A stretch of DNA of 49,451 bases from Oscillospiraceae bacterium (lineage in GTDB: Bacteria; Bacillota; Clostridia; Oscillospirales; Oscillospiraceae). Under the pieces are notes generated by a model. It did no database searches, was not told the DNA's origin, and saw nothing but the letters and a program-made list of their open reading frames with translations. The position numbers and the translations under genes were made by a program. Location of the stretch: the NCBI GenBank assembly GCA_017410425.1, contig JAFQQV010000044.1:1-49451 (forward strand). The letters run 5' to 3'. This document shows positions 32,607 through 41,285 of the stretch, in pieces; positions within the stretch are counted from its first letter, which is position 1; the number at the start of each line of letters is the position of its first letter.

Positions 32607-35600
32607 ATGAAGAAAAGACTGATCGCGATATTACTTTGCCTTGCAACAGTAGTATCCTTCGCCGTACCCGGCACCCTCGCTTTCGGTGAGACTGTGGGCG
32701 CACAGCTGTTCCTTGACGGCGCTGCAGTCAGCGAAGCTTCCTTCCCCGTGAACGAAAAGCTCACCCTTGCTGTTGGCTCCGGCACTGACGGTGCCTGCCA
32801 GTGGCAGCTTTATATCCCTGCTATTGACGCATGGGTCAATATCCAGGGCCAGACCGGCGTGACTTGCAATGTCTCCTATGCAATGCTCAGCAACGCCCTT
32901 GATGGCAACGGTCAGGCCAAGATCCGCGCATCCGTTGACACCGGCAGCGGCCTTGTCTACTCCAACGAGGCTGTTATCACCCCTGAGGAAGCCGGCCAGA
33001 GCAAGGATGCCCCCGTGATGCTGAAGGCTGTTCGTCCCTCCGCAAGCCAGAACAGCACTGCCAATACCACTCCCAGCGTCAGCGATGAGGAGCTGGAGCC
33101 CCTCTATGCCGAGGCTGAGCGCGCCGAGGCTGCCAGAGATCAGGCTTCCGCCAAGGCCGGCGCCGCCAATGCCGAGCTGCAGCAGGCCCAGGCCAGATAT
33201 AACGCCGCTCTCGCCGCCGTGAACGCAAATCCTGCCGCTGATCTGGAGAAGGCCCAGGCTGATTTTGACGTAGCCGCCGCCGCTCTGAGCTCTGCCCAGG
33301 CCGAGTATGACGCAGCCAACGATGCTCTGAACGCTGCCCAGGCTGAAAACGACGTGGAAGCTGCCACCGCAGCTGTTGCCAATGTTCAGGCCGCCACCAC
33401 CAAGCTGACCTCTGCCAACAGCAGCTATAACGTGGCATCTGCCGCTCTGAGCTCTGCCCAGTCCGCCGCCAATGCCGCCGGCGACAGCTCCACCGCCCAG
33501 GCCGAGCTGGACGCCGCCACCGCCGCCCTCGACGAGGCCAAGTCCAAGGCCGAGGCCGCCAATGCCGAGCTGGAAGCTGCCGAGGCCGCCTATGCCAAGG
33601 CTGACGCCGCTCTGAACGCTGCTCTCGACGGCAGCAGCACCGGCAATACCGACAGCAGCACTTACGAAACCAGCACCGAAGGCGATAAGGTTTATTATTA
33701 CATCAAGTATTACTACTACGAAAACGGTGAAGAAGGCGAAAAAGTTGCTGACGACTATGTGGCTGAGCTGGCAAAGGGTTCTAACTTCAGCGATACTGTA
33801 ACCATTCCTGTAAAGCAGGGTTACGTTCCCTATCTTTCCACCGATCTTGATACTCCCTATGAGAAAGATACCTACGATATCAATGTCTCCAATGTCACCG
33901 CAGAAGAGACTGTAATCAAGTTCTACTACAGACCCGCTATCGTTAACTATACCGTTATCCATTATCAGCAGAATGTGGACAACGATAACTACCGCCTTTT
34001 TGAAACCGAAACCCGCAGCGGCGAAACCAACAGCGAGGTTCCTGAGGTTGCAAAGGGCTATGAGGGTTTTACCCCTCTGAAATATGAGCGGCCCAACATT
34101 GCAGCTGATGGCTCCACTGTTGTTGAGATTTACTATGACCGTATCTACGTCCTGATGAACTTTGATCTTGACGGCGGCTACGGTACCGAGCCTATCTATG
34201 CACGCTACGGCGCACCCATCGATAATGTTGCAACTCCCACCAAGGCCGGTTACAGCTTTGAAGGCTGGAGCCTGACCAAGGAAAACCAGAGCAAGGTTGA
34301 GGTTTACACAACCATGCCTGCCAAGAACATCACTTACTACGCCATGTGGGGTGAACCCAATGCAGTAAATTACACAGTTGTTTACTGGAAGGAAAATCCC
34401 AATGACAGCGACTACAGTTACTGGGGAAGTGAAACAAAGAGCGAAACCACCGGTAGAAAAGTAAGCGGAAGCGACAGCATCCCTGAAAGCATCCATAACG
34501 GCGAAGACGAGTATTTCACCTACAATGCTGAAAAGACCCAGAAGGATGTTGAAATAAAGGGCGACGGAAGTTCCATAGTCAATGTATATTACAAAAGAAA
34601 TGTGTATACTCTGACATTTGCCATAACGGGCTTAACTTGTGGTCAGGAAGAGCATTATCACGATCGTTCATGCGAAATTGTTTGTGGAAAGGAAGAACAT
34701 ACTCATAATTGGCGCTGCGATTACGGTAATGATTGTAATAGAGAAGAACATACTCACAGCGCAGATTGCTTTTCCTGTGGTAAAACAGAGCACTGGCATG
34801 ACTATCCTGGATGCTACGGAAATGTAGCAGTAAAAACTATAAGCGCAAAATATCAGCAGGATATCCGTAGTAACTTCCCTATAATTGGTACTGATGGAAA
34901 TAACTATGAGGGTTACTGGTGGTTGGTGCCGGATGAAGGTGAGCCCTTCTTTGAACCGGATACCTATGTGGTCAGTATTGACACTATGCCAGGCAAGAAC
35001 ATTACTTTTACTGGAAGCTACAAGGGTAAGGATGCGAAAATCTATTACTATATAGAAACTCTAAACGGTCAGAATGGCGCTACCACTTACAACAATAAAA
35101 ATTTTGACTTGTATAAAACTGTTATTACAGTAAACTCCGGTAACCTTACTTACCTGGAAGAGTTTCATGATATAACAGGTTTTACTCAGTGGGAATCAGA
35201 CCCTGTATTTAATAGCGAGGGCAGAGCAAAAGTAAAGGCGGAGAATTTCCTGTACTATACCCGCAATAGTTATAAGCTCAAATATTATAACTATAATGGA
35301 TATTTGACTGCTAATGAAGCAACATTGCAGTATCAGGCTCCTCTGACAAACTACAATGTGGCAAATCCCAGCTATCCCTCTGGTCTGGAGCCTAATGCAT
35401 ACGAGTTTGAAGGTTGGTATACAACCGAAAATTGTGTAGAAGGCACTAAGGTCGACTTTACCAAGATGACAATGCCTGCTTCCGACGTAACACTCTACGC
35501 CCACTGGGTCCCCGTGCAGCACACAGTTAAGTTCTATTTTGACAAGTCTGGTATGGAGCAAAACCCCGAAACTCCTGATGCTACCGTAGAAGTAGACCAT

Positions 35601-37382
35601 GGCGAAAAGGCTGAGACACCTGATACTCCTGTCAGAGAAGGTTATGACTTCGTCGGATGGTTCTATATGGAAGACGGCAAGGAAAAGGCATATTCCTTTG
35701 AAAATATGCCTGTACGCAAGGACCTGACTGTTTACGGCAAATGGCTTTCCAGCAATATAGTGGAATACAGCGTATACTTCAAAACCATTATCGATGGTGA
35801 AGAAGTCGAGATCGCCAAGGCCATAGAGAGCTCTGCACAGGAAGGTATAACCAAGACCTTCGATGCCAAGGGCGCCGAGGAACTCTATCCCGATTATCAG
35901 GAAACCTATTTCCCTGATGTAAAGTCCCACTCCATGACCCTTACCAAGGGCGCTGAAAACAGCTTTACCTTCTGGTACACCAAGAAGGAAGCAGTTCCCT
36001 ATACTGTAAAGTATATCAACGAAGAGACCGGCGCAGCTTTAATAGAGGATAAGGTCGTTACAGACAATCTCAAGGCCGTTGTAACTGAGAACTTCGTTCC
36101 CATTACCGGATATATGCCTGATGCATATCAGAAGCGCCTGGTTGTTTCCGGTGCTGAGGGTGCAGTAAACGAGATTATCTTCTACTACCACGCTGACGCA
36201 GAACACGCACCTGTACATGTTGTTCACTACATCCAGAATGCAGAAAATGACGAGTACAGCGTGTATGAGGAAATTACCGACCTCGAAACCAAGATAGGCC
36301 AAACCTATACCACCGACATTCTCACTATCCCCGGCTTTGAGTACGATAGAGCCACAATGAACAATACTGGCAATGAAAATGGTGAAGTACCCGCAACTGT
36401 GGCAGATGGCAAGGTTTCCGGCACGGTTGATAAGGCAGGTCTGGAGCTGAAGATTTACTACAACAGAAATGTATATCCCTATCAGGTAAGATACCTTGAG
36501 CAGGGTAGTGGTAAGGAACTGGCTCCCCCCAAGAAGAGCGAAGAAGGCAAGCCTGTTGAAGGTCGTTATGGTCAGATCATTACCGAAAATGCAATAGAAA
36601 TTGATGGCTACACTCTCGTCAGCAATAAAGAGCAGCACCTCACCATAAAGATTGAGGAGCTGGAAGAGAACGAAGAACCCACCATCAACGTCATTAACTT
36701 CTATTATAAGGAAAATGAAGTTACCATCAACTACGTTGCAGTCGGTCCCGATGGCAGCGTTCTTGGAGCAAACAATAACATAGGCAATGTTAGCCCCGAA
36801 GCTGAGACCATCAAGGTCCTCAGCGGAACCGCTGAAGGCTCCACTGCTACACCCAGCTCCAATGCATACAGATTTGACGGCTGGTACATTGATCCTGAAT
36901 GCGAAACTGAAGTTTCCGAAGCCAATGGCTCCTTGAGCGAGGATGGCAATACCTTTGTTCCCGGCAAGGATAGCAGTACCGAGCTGTACGAAACCGCTAC
37001 CTACTACGCAAAGTTTGAGTACAATCTGACTACTCTGACTATCACCAAGACTGTTGTTGGTGCTGGTCCCGGAAAGGGTCCCGATGGCTTTATCTTCGAT
37101 GTCTATGAAGTAAACAGCGACGAAAGCCTCACCAAGGTTGCTACCGTAGCAATCAGCGGCTCAGGCAGCACTACAATCCATGGCCTTACCGTTGGCAAGA
37201 CCTATAAGGTTGTAGAAAACAGGGCCTGGTCCTGCTGGTACGACGCTTCCTATGGAGATAACAACCCCATTACTCTGGCAGCCAGTGGCAATGAGGTTAA
37301 TGTAAGCAACACTTACAGCTATGAGAACATTCTCCATGGCGGTCACAGCGTAACAAACCGCAATCCTGTTGTTAATAATTAA
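32607..37382 (+). CDS. giant repeat surface protein G1 (InlB/MucBP repeats, coiled coil)
   Basis: A 1591-residue secreted protein. The leader ends PGTLAFGET, which may be a normal Sec site or a worn SipW motif. Regions: a small beta domain (30-130); an Ala-rich coiled coil of repeated AALSSAQAEYDAA-like units (about 159-342); MucBP-like segments starting VYYYIKYYYYENGEEGEKV; an InlB B-repeat (about 517-582, AGYSFEGW); a His/Cys cassette (about 677-738, with repeated EEHTH and C-x-x-C patterns); two more B-repeats (about 888-1046, YEFEGWYT and YDFVGWFY); further MucBP-like repeats (1050-1475); and a C-terminal domain (1475-1591). No LPXTG or C-terminal anchor is seen. AAAGGAGGAG precedes the ATG. 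It is likely a surface adhesin or matrix component. Confidence 0.85.
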   Translation: MKKRLIAILLCLATVVSFAVPGTLAFGETVGAQLFLDGAAVSEASFPVNEKLTLAVGSGTDGACQWQLYIPAIDAWVNIQGQTGVTCNVSYAMLSNALDGNGQAKIRASVDTGSGLVYSNEAVITPEEAGQSKDAPVMLKAVRPSASQNSTANTTPSVSDEELEPLYAEAERAEAARDQASAKAGAANAELQQAQARYNAALAAVNANPAADLEKAQADFDVAAAALSSAQAEYDAANDALNAAQAENDVEAATAAVANVQAATTKLTSANSSYNVASAALSSAQSAANAAGDSSTAQAELDAATAALDEAKSKAEAANAELEAAEAAYAKADAALNAALDGSSTGNTDSSTYETSTEGDKVYYYIKYYYYENGEEGEKVADDYVAELAKGSNFSDTVTIPVKQGYVPYLSTDLDTPYEKDTYDINVSNVTAEETVIKFYYRPAIVNYTVIHYQQNVDNDNYRLFETETRSGETNSEVPEVAKGYEGFTPLKYERPNIAADGSTVVEIYYDRIYVLMNFDLDGGYGTEPIYARYGAPIDNVATPTKAGYSFEGWSLTKENQSKVEVYTTMPAKNITYYAMWGEPNAVNYTVVYWKENPNDSDYSYWGSETKSETTGRKVSGSDSIPESIHNGEDEYFTYNAEKTQKDVEIKGDGSSIVNVYYKRNVYTLTFAITGLTCGQEEHYHDRSCEIVCGKEEHTHNWRCDYGNDCNREEHTHSADCFSCGKTEHWHDYPGCYGNVAVKTISAKYQQDIRSNFPIIGTDGNNYEGYWWLVPDEGEPFFEPDTYVVSIDTMPGKNITFTGSYKGKDAKIYYYIETLNGQNGATTYNNKNFDLYKTVITVNSGNLTYLEEFHDITGFTQWESDPVFNSEGRAKVKAENFLYYTRNSYKLKYYNYNGYLTANEATLQYQAPLTNYNVANPSYPSGLEPNAYEFEGWYTTENCVEGTKVDFTKMTMPASDVTLYAHWVPVQHTVKFYFDKSGMEQNPETPDATVEVDHGEKAETPDTPVREGYDFVGWFYMEDGKEKAYSFENMPVRKDLTVYGKWLSSNIVEYSVYFKTIIDGEEVEIAKAIESSAQEGITKTFDAKGAEELYPDYQETYFPDVKSHSMTLTKGAENSFTFWYTKKEAVPYTVKYINEETGAALIEDKVVTDNLKAVVTENFVPITGYMPDAYQKRLVVSGAEGAVNEIIFYYHADAEHAPVHVVHYIQNAENDEYSVYEEITDLETKIGQTYTTDILTIPGFEYDRATMNNTGNENGEVPATVADGKVSGTVDKAGLELKIYYNRNVYPYQVRYLEQGSGKELAPPKKSEEGKPVEGRYGQIITENAIEIDGYTLVSNKEQHLTIKIEELEENEEPTINVINFYYKENEVTINYVAVGPDGSVLGANNNIGNVSPEAETIKVLSGTAEGSTATPSSNAYRFDGWYIDPECETEVSEANGSLSEDGNTFVPGKDSSTELYETATYYAKFEYNLTTLTITKTVVGAGPGKGPDGFIFDVYEVNSDESLTKVATVAISGSGSTTIHGLTVGKTYKVVENRAWSCWYDASYGDNNPITLAASGNEVNVSNTYSYENILHGGHSVTNRNPVVNN

Positions 37383-37399
37383 GGAAGGGGGAACGCAAA

Positions 37400-38014
37400 A
37401 TGTATAAAGGTAAACATTCGGCTCAGGCTTCTGTAAAGCCCGAAAACCGTCCCGTCCGTTCTGCGGCCCCCCGCCGCAGAGTCGGCTCCGCCCGTAAGAA
37501 CATGGGCCTGATCGTCGCTCTGGCGCTCATTCTCAGCATCGCCGTCGGCGGTACTGTCGCATGGCTCACCAGCAACGTTGCAATCAAAAACACCATGGTG
37601 CCCGGTAATGTCCCCGTGCAAATTGTTGAACAGGATAACGGCTCGGTCAAGAGCCAAATCACTGTTTACAACCGTGGTAATGTTCAGGCTTACATGCGCG
37701 TAGCAATCGTCTGCAACAATTTTGACGGCACCAATGTTCTGCTCGGCAACAGTAGCACTACCCACGCCAGCATCGATACTACTAAGTGGCAGCTTATGAG
37801 CGATGGCTTCTACTACTACAAGGGTGTTGTTGAGCCTGAAGATGGTGTTAAACTTCTGCAAACACCCATCACCTACGAGAATGCCGAAGTTGTTGTCATG
37901 GCACAGACCGTTCAGGTTCTCGGTAAGTTTGACGGCAAAACCGCAAGTCAGGAGCTCTGGGGCCGTCTCTACAACAACGGTGACTACACCGTCAACGGTA
38001 AAAATTGGGCATAA
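37400..38014 (+). CDS. SipW-dependent exported protein with long basic leader (S4)
   Basis: A 204-residue secreted protein. Its leader has an unusually long basic n-region of 35 residues, starting MYKGKHSAQ and rich in Arg/Lys/Pro, before the hydrophobic segment and the cognate motif VGGTVAWLTS (cleavage expected after A54). The mature part is a short beta-sandwich with QITVYNRGNVQAYMRVAIV and VVMAQTVQVLG. It lies between G1 and the anchored protein. The same kind of extended leader is found on 42921-43601 and on the giant protein G2. AAGGGGG precedes the ATG. Confidence 0.87.
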   Translation: MYKGKHSAQASVKPENRPVRSAAPRRRVGSARKNMGLIVALALILSIAVGGTVAWLTSNVAIKNTMVPGNVPVQIVEQDNGSVKSQITVYNRGNVQAYMRVAIVCNNFDGTNVLLGNSSTTHASIDTTKWQLMSDGFYYYKGVVEPEDGVKLLQTPITYENAEVVVMAQTVQVLGKFDGKTASQELWGRLYNNGDYTVNGKNWA

Positions 38015-38026
38015 GGAGGGGCAGAC

Positions 38027-38716
38027 ATGAAAAAGACTTTTAAGTTCATCGCTTCTCTGGTTCTCGTGCTGAGCCTGGTTCTCGGCATGGGCTGCACCGC
38101 CTTCGCCGACAGCTCCGTCACCTATGAGGGCGGCGCACAGGACATCGTCTTCCTCCCCGGCAGCGGCTACACCGACACCGACCTTTTTGAAGGCTTCAAG
38201 AACGTCATGCCCGGCGATGAGATCGAACAGAAGATCCAGGTCAGACAGAGCATCTTTGCCTATCGCCCCGTCAGGATCTATCTGCGCGCCATCACCCATG
38301 ACGAGGTGGATAATCCCCTCAGCCCCGCCGTGGCTGCAAGTGAGTCTGTCGCCTCCATGGAAGACTTCCTCAGCCAGCTCGGCATGACCGTCCACAACGG
38401 CAGCAAGCTCATTTACTCTGCTTCTCCCGATGAGCTGGACGGCCTGAGAAACAATGTCCTTCTCGGCACCTTCTCCCGCGGCGAGAGCAGAACCCTCACC
38501 GTTACCCTCTATGTCCCCATCGAGCTTGGCAATGAATATGCCAACCGCGTGGGCGAGGTTGACTGGGTCTTCACCGCCGAGGAAATCGACCCCGGCGAGA
38601 ATCCCAAAACCGGCGACTACAGCAACATCGGCCTCTATTGCGGCCTGCTGCTGCTCAGCATGCTGGCCATAGGCTTCGTGTTCTTCTACCTGCGTAAGAA
38701 GAAAAAGAACAGCTGA
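38027..38716 (+). CDS. cell-wall-anchored protein with NPKTG sorting signal (set A)
   Basis: A 229-residue secreted protein with an ordinary signal peptide (cleavage expected after CTAFA, residue 27). The C-terminal sorting signal has the NPKTG motif (192-196), a membrane helix and a KKKK tail. Sortases cut such motifs and attach the protein to peptidoglycan. The body contains LFEGFKNVMPGDE, MEDFLSQL and PIELGNEYANRVGEVDWVFTAEE, all shared with the partial gene at 48822. The MPGD block echoes the SipW-dependent proteins. It could anchor the cluster products to the wall, as TapA does for TasA, but that is inference. AAGGAGG precedes the ATG. Confidence 0.88.
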   Translation: MKKTFKFIASLVLVLSLVLGMGCTAFADSSVTYEGGAQDIVFLPGSGYTDTDLFEGFKNVMPGDEIEQKIQVRQSIFAYRPVRIYLRAITHDEVDNPLSPAVAASESVASMEDFLSQLGMTVHNGSKLIYSASPDELDGLRNNVLLGTFSRGESRTLTVTLYVPIELGNEYANRVGEVDWVFTAEEIDPGENPKTGDYSNIGLYCGLLLLSMLAIGFVFFYLRKKKKNS

Positions 38717-38721
38717 ATAAC

Positions 38722-38752
38722 AAAACGCTCAGTCAATGGCTGAGCGTTTTTT
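38722..38752 (+). terminator. terminator of set A
   Basis: An 11-bp stem AAAACGCTCAG / CTGAGCGTTTT followed by TT closes the first gene set directly after the anchored protein. Confidence 0.92.
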
Positions 38753-38803
38753 ATATGCAGCTTTATCAAAATAATTGCGGCTTTATTACAAAATGCTTAA
38801 GTG

Positions 38804-38832
38804 TTGACATGGGAGTTACAAAGTATTATAAT
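38804..38832 (+). promoter_or_regulatory. consensus promoter of the Ig-like protein gene
   Basis: A perfect -35 TTGACA (38804-38809), 17-bp spacer and perfect -10 TATAAT (38827-38832). The start site should be near 38840, leaving a leader of about 120 nt. Confidence 0.85.
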
Positions 38833-38962
38833 AGCTCCAATATAGGGGGAGTATGCGCTTTTTCTGCGCGAGGCCCGCTGAAATGCAACCGTTTTTTGTT
38901 GTTTTTGACACAATTTTGGGCGTGCCCTGTGCCCGCACCAATATGGATAAAGAGTAAGTAAG

Positions 38963-40108
38963 ATGAAAAAGATTAAGAGAATTGCAACTGTTTTGGTCTG
39001 CACATTCCTTTTGCTGAGCTCGGCATGCTGCTTCCTCCCGCTGGAAGCCTCTGCCAGCAGCAGGGGGAGTGTCAGTTCTGTTGCTATAAACCTCTCCATG
39101 CCGCCTGTTAACGCCGCGGACGTTTCCGGCATCAATGTCACCATGAGCTCCGGCGGCTGCTATATCAGCAGTGTGGTTTGGTATGATATCTATGGTCAGG
39201 CCATTACTGACCGCTTTGACGGCAACAGTGTCACCCTTGAGGTTATTGTCACCGCCTCCTCCGGCAACCGCTTTTCCGGTGATGTCGCCGTAACCGTTGG
39301 TGGCCAGCCTGCAAGCTACGATAACTACGGCACCCAGCTTTATATTTCCAAGAGCTTTATGCCCATGGTCTGGGCCCCCACTATGGTCAAGCACCCCGGC
39401 CCTGAGACGATTACCGAGGGCGGCATGGTCTCCTTCGTGGCCTACGCCTCCTGCGTCAATAAGAGTGAGTGGTACGTCATGGCCCCCGATGGCAGCTTCT
39501 ATTCTGTGGACGCTTTTGCGGACGCCTTCCCCGGCATCGCTATTGAGTCCAGCTTTGACAAGCTGAATATCGGCCCCATCCCCATGGAGCTGGACGGCTA
39601 CAAGGTTTGCTGCAAGTTTACCGGCCCCGGCGGCACCATTACCTCCAGCTATGCCACTATCACCGTTGAGCCCCGCCAGACCTTTGATCCCAACGCCGCC
39701 CTTACCCCTGCGCCCACCCCCGTGCATGAGCATGTTTTCAGCACCGAGCTGAGCCATGACGCCGGCTATCACTGGTACGCCTGTGAATGCGGCGAGACCC
39801 AGAACAAGACTGAGCATGACTTCGTCTGGACCCAGAAGGCCAACGCAACCGCGGATGAACCCGGCTCCGTCCAGGGTGAGTGCCGCACCTGCGGCTATAC
39901 CTACAGCCTCGCCACCGAGCTTGACCCCGTTGTGGCTGAGCAGATGCGCGCTGAGGAAGAGGCCGAAGCTAAGGCCGAAGCGGAGGAAAAGGCCGCAGAA
40001 GAGAAGAAGGAAGAAATGCAGTCTGCGCCTGTCACCCCCAAGCCTGAACCTGAAAAGAAGGGCCTTTTCAAACGTCTCTTCTCTCTTTTCAGCAGTGTTT
40101 TTAAATAA
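38963..40108 (+). CDS. secreted Ig-like protein with CxCG repeats and amphipathic end
   Basis: A 381-residue protein between the two gene sets, with no recognised family. The signal peptide ends near ASA (residue 31-32). An N-terminal beta domain is followed by an Ig-like domain (about 143-232), then a His/Cys segment of a type common in clostridial surface proteins (about 251-315; WYACECGETQNK and ECRTCGYTYS). A charged helix of Ala/Glu/Lys (about 320-355) leads to the end KKGLFKRLFSLFSSVFK, which would form an amphipathic helix. No sorting motif is present. The ribosome binding site is weak (AGTAAGTAAG). Confidence 0.8.
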   Translation: MKKIKRIATVLVCTFLLLSSACCFLPLEASASSRGSVSSVAINLSMPPVNAADVSGINVTMSSGGCYISSVVWYDIYGQAITDRFDGNSVTLEVIVTASSGNRFSGDVAVTVGGQPASYDNYGTQLYISKSFMPMVWAPTMVKHPGPETITEGGMVSFVAYASCVNKSEWYVMAPDGSFYSVDAFADAFPGIAIESSFDKLNIGPIPMELDGYKVCCKFTGPGGTITSSYATITVEPRQTFDPNAALTPAPTPVHEHVFSTELSHDAGYHWYACECGETQNKTEHDFVWTQKANATADEPGSVQGECRTCGYTYSLATELDPVVAEQMRAEEEAEAKAEAEEKAAEEKKEEMQSAPVTPKPEPEKKGLFKRLFSLFSSVFK

Positions 40109-40154
40109 AAATTTAAGGATTTAAAAAATATTGAAGTTATCAAGAAAATAGGCA

Positions 40155-40183
40155 TTGCATTTACCCTGTATGAGTGCTATAGT
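40155..40183 (+). promoter_or_regulatory. promoter of set B
   Basis: -35 TTGCAT (40155-40160), 17-bp spacer and -10 TATAGT (40178-40183). The predicted start site is near 40190. Confidence 0.6.
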
Positions 40184-40198
40184 AAATTAATGGAAAAT

Positions 40199-40212
40199 CG
40201 TGGTATACCACG
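40199..40212. promoter_or_regulatory. 14-bp palindrome near the set B start site
   Basis: CGTGGTATACCACG is a perfect palindrome lying about ten bases after the predicted start of transcription. It is a good candidate operator for a dimeric regulator. It shares a GG-T-CC-type core with the palindrome in the set A leader (28250-28265), though the centres differ. Confidence 0.5.
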
Positions 40213-40223
40213 GATACTAAAGA

Positions 40224-40291
40224 TTACGCGTGCATGGAGGGAGCTCTGGGCGCGCTGTTCGCGCTTATGAAAATAATCCGCGCACGCGTAA
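40224..40291 (+). promoter_or_regulatory. long-range stem next to the sipW ribosome binding site
   Basis: The arms TTACGCGTGC (40224-40233) and GCACGCGTAA (40282-40291) are perfectly complementary over 10 bp and enclose 48 nt with an inner GCGCG / CGCGC hairpin. The right arm ends one base before the GAGGT ribosome binding site (40293-40297). It could control translation of sipW. Confidence 0.55.
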
Positions 40292-40304
40292 CGAGGTAAT
40301 TGAT

Positions 40305-41204
40305 TTGAGCAAAACAATAAAGACTGTTTGGAACATATTTACCACTCTTGTGGTGGTTCTCGTTGTTACACTTGCCATACTGATGGGCGGTGTAAGAATT
40401 CTTGGCCTTCAAGTATTTACTGTTCTTTCCGGTAGTATGGAACCGGTGTATCACACAGGTTCTCTGATCTACGTCAAGGATATTGAGGACACCCGCAATA
40501 TCCCCGATGGCACCGTTATCACCTACATGGTCAGTGACGACACCATTGTTACCCACCGTGTTGTCACCGCCGTACCCGATGAAGAGGACCCCTCCGTTGT
40601 GCGCTACCGCACCAAGGGTGACGCCAACGACATCGAAGACGGCACCATGGTTCATTATAAAAACATCATCGGCACCCCCATTTTCAGCATTCCCAAGCTT
40701 GGCTATGTGGCAAACTTCATCCAGAATCCCCCCGGCACCTACATAACAATTTCCCTCGGCGCGATCTTCGTGCTGTTGCTATTCCTGCCGGAGCTTTGGG
40801 CCACCATCTTCCCCAAGGAAGAAGCTGCAGAGCCTGCTCCCAAGAAGGAAAAGCCTGCAAAGGAACCCAAGCCCAGGAAGGAAAAGGCCCCTAGAGTCAA
40901 AAAGGAAAAGCCCGTAAAAGAGCCCAAGCCCAGGAAGGAAAAGAAGCCGGAGAAGGCCGCTCCCGCTGTGGAGGAAGCCCAGCCCATCCTTGAGAAGGCC
41001 GCTCCCGTAGCAGAGCCCGAAACTGTTGAGGAAGTCATTCCCGTAGCAGAGCCCGAGCCTGTCCTTGTTGAAGCTCCCGCCGAAGTTGAGGAGCCCCGCG
41101 CTCCCCGCGGTCGCCATGAGCTGAAAAGCGAAAAGACCAGACGCCCCGTGCTCGCCCCCAAAAGCCAGAAGAAAAAGGGCGGCGCCCACGTAATCAAAAA
41201 GTAA
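40305..41204 (+). CDS. sipW: SipW-type signal peptidase I with long tail (set B)
   Basis: A 299-residue paralogue of the set A enzyme. It starts at a TTG seven bases after GAGGT; this gives MSKTIKTVWN, which aligns with MQKTAKLIWN of set A. A longer GTG start at 40230 would put coding sequence through the stem structure and is not supported. The catalytic pair is S44 (LSGSMEP) and H84 (VTHRVV), at the same positions as in set A. A second membrane helix (about 148-167) is followed by a ~130-residue tail with repeated KEPKPRKEK units, GRHELKSEK and the end KKKGGAHVIKK, the latter shared with set A. Confidence 0.93.
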   Translation: MSKTIKTVWNIFTTLVVVLVVTLAILMGGVRILGLQVFTVLSGSMEPVYHTGSLIYVKDIEDTRNIPDGTVITYMVSDDTIVTHRVVTAVPDEEDPSVVRYRTKGDANDIEDGTMVHYKNIIGTPIFSIPKLGYVANFIQNPPGTYITISLGAIFVLLLFLPELWATIFPKEEAAEPAPKKEKPAKEPKPRKEKAPRVKKEKPVKEPKPRKEKKPEKAAPAVEEAQPILEKAAPVAEPETVEEVIPVAEPEPVLVEAPAEVEEPRAPRGRHELKSEKTRRPVLAPKSQKKKGGAHVIKK

Positions 41205-41224
41205 TTGCGCCAAGCCCTTTAAAG

Positions 41225-41270
41225 CCTTCCCCTTGGGGGGAAGGGGGACCGCTTGCGGTGGATGAGGGGA
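41225..41270 (+). repeat. intergenic inverted-repeat element (family 1)
   Basis: Hairpin CCTTCCCC / GGGGAAGG, then ACCGC-ttg-CGGT and the tail ggatgagggg. It has the same layout as the elements at 10272 and 42030. It is the first of several repeats in the 368-bp gap after sipW, which holds no gene. Confidence 0.65.
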
Positions 41271-41285
41271 CGTAAAGCTAAAACA

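Noticed and set aside
32631-34496. 621-codon Gly/Ile-rich open frame on the minus strand
   Set aside because: It is the shadow of the Ala-rich repeats of G1; its composition follows from the codon bias of the true gene.
38963-39040. Lipobox in the Ig-like protein (LLSSACC)
   Set aside because: The residue at -3 is Ser rather than Leu/Val/Ile, and a normal cleavage site (EASA) follows; treated as an ordinary secreted protein.
40230-40304. N-terminal extension of the set B SipW from a GTG at 40230
   Set aside because: The extension is not hydrophobic, lies within the stem structure and has no match in the set A enzyme; the TTG at 40305 has a well-spaced GAGGT.
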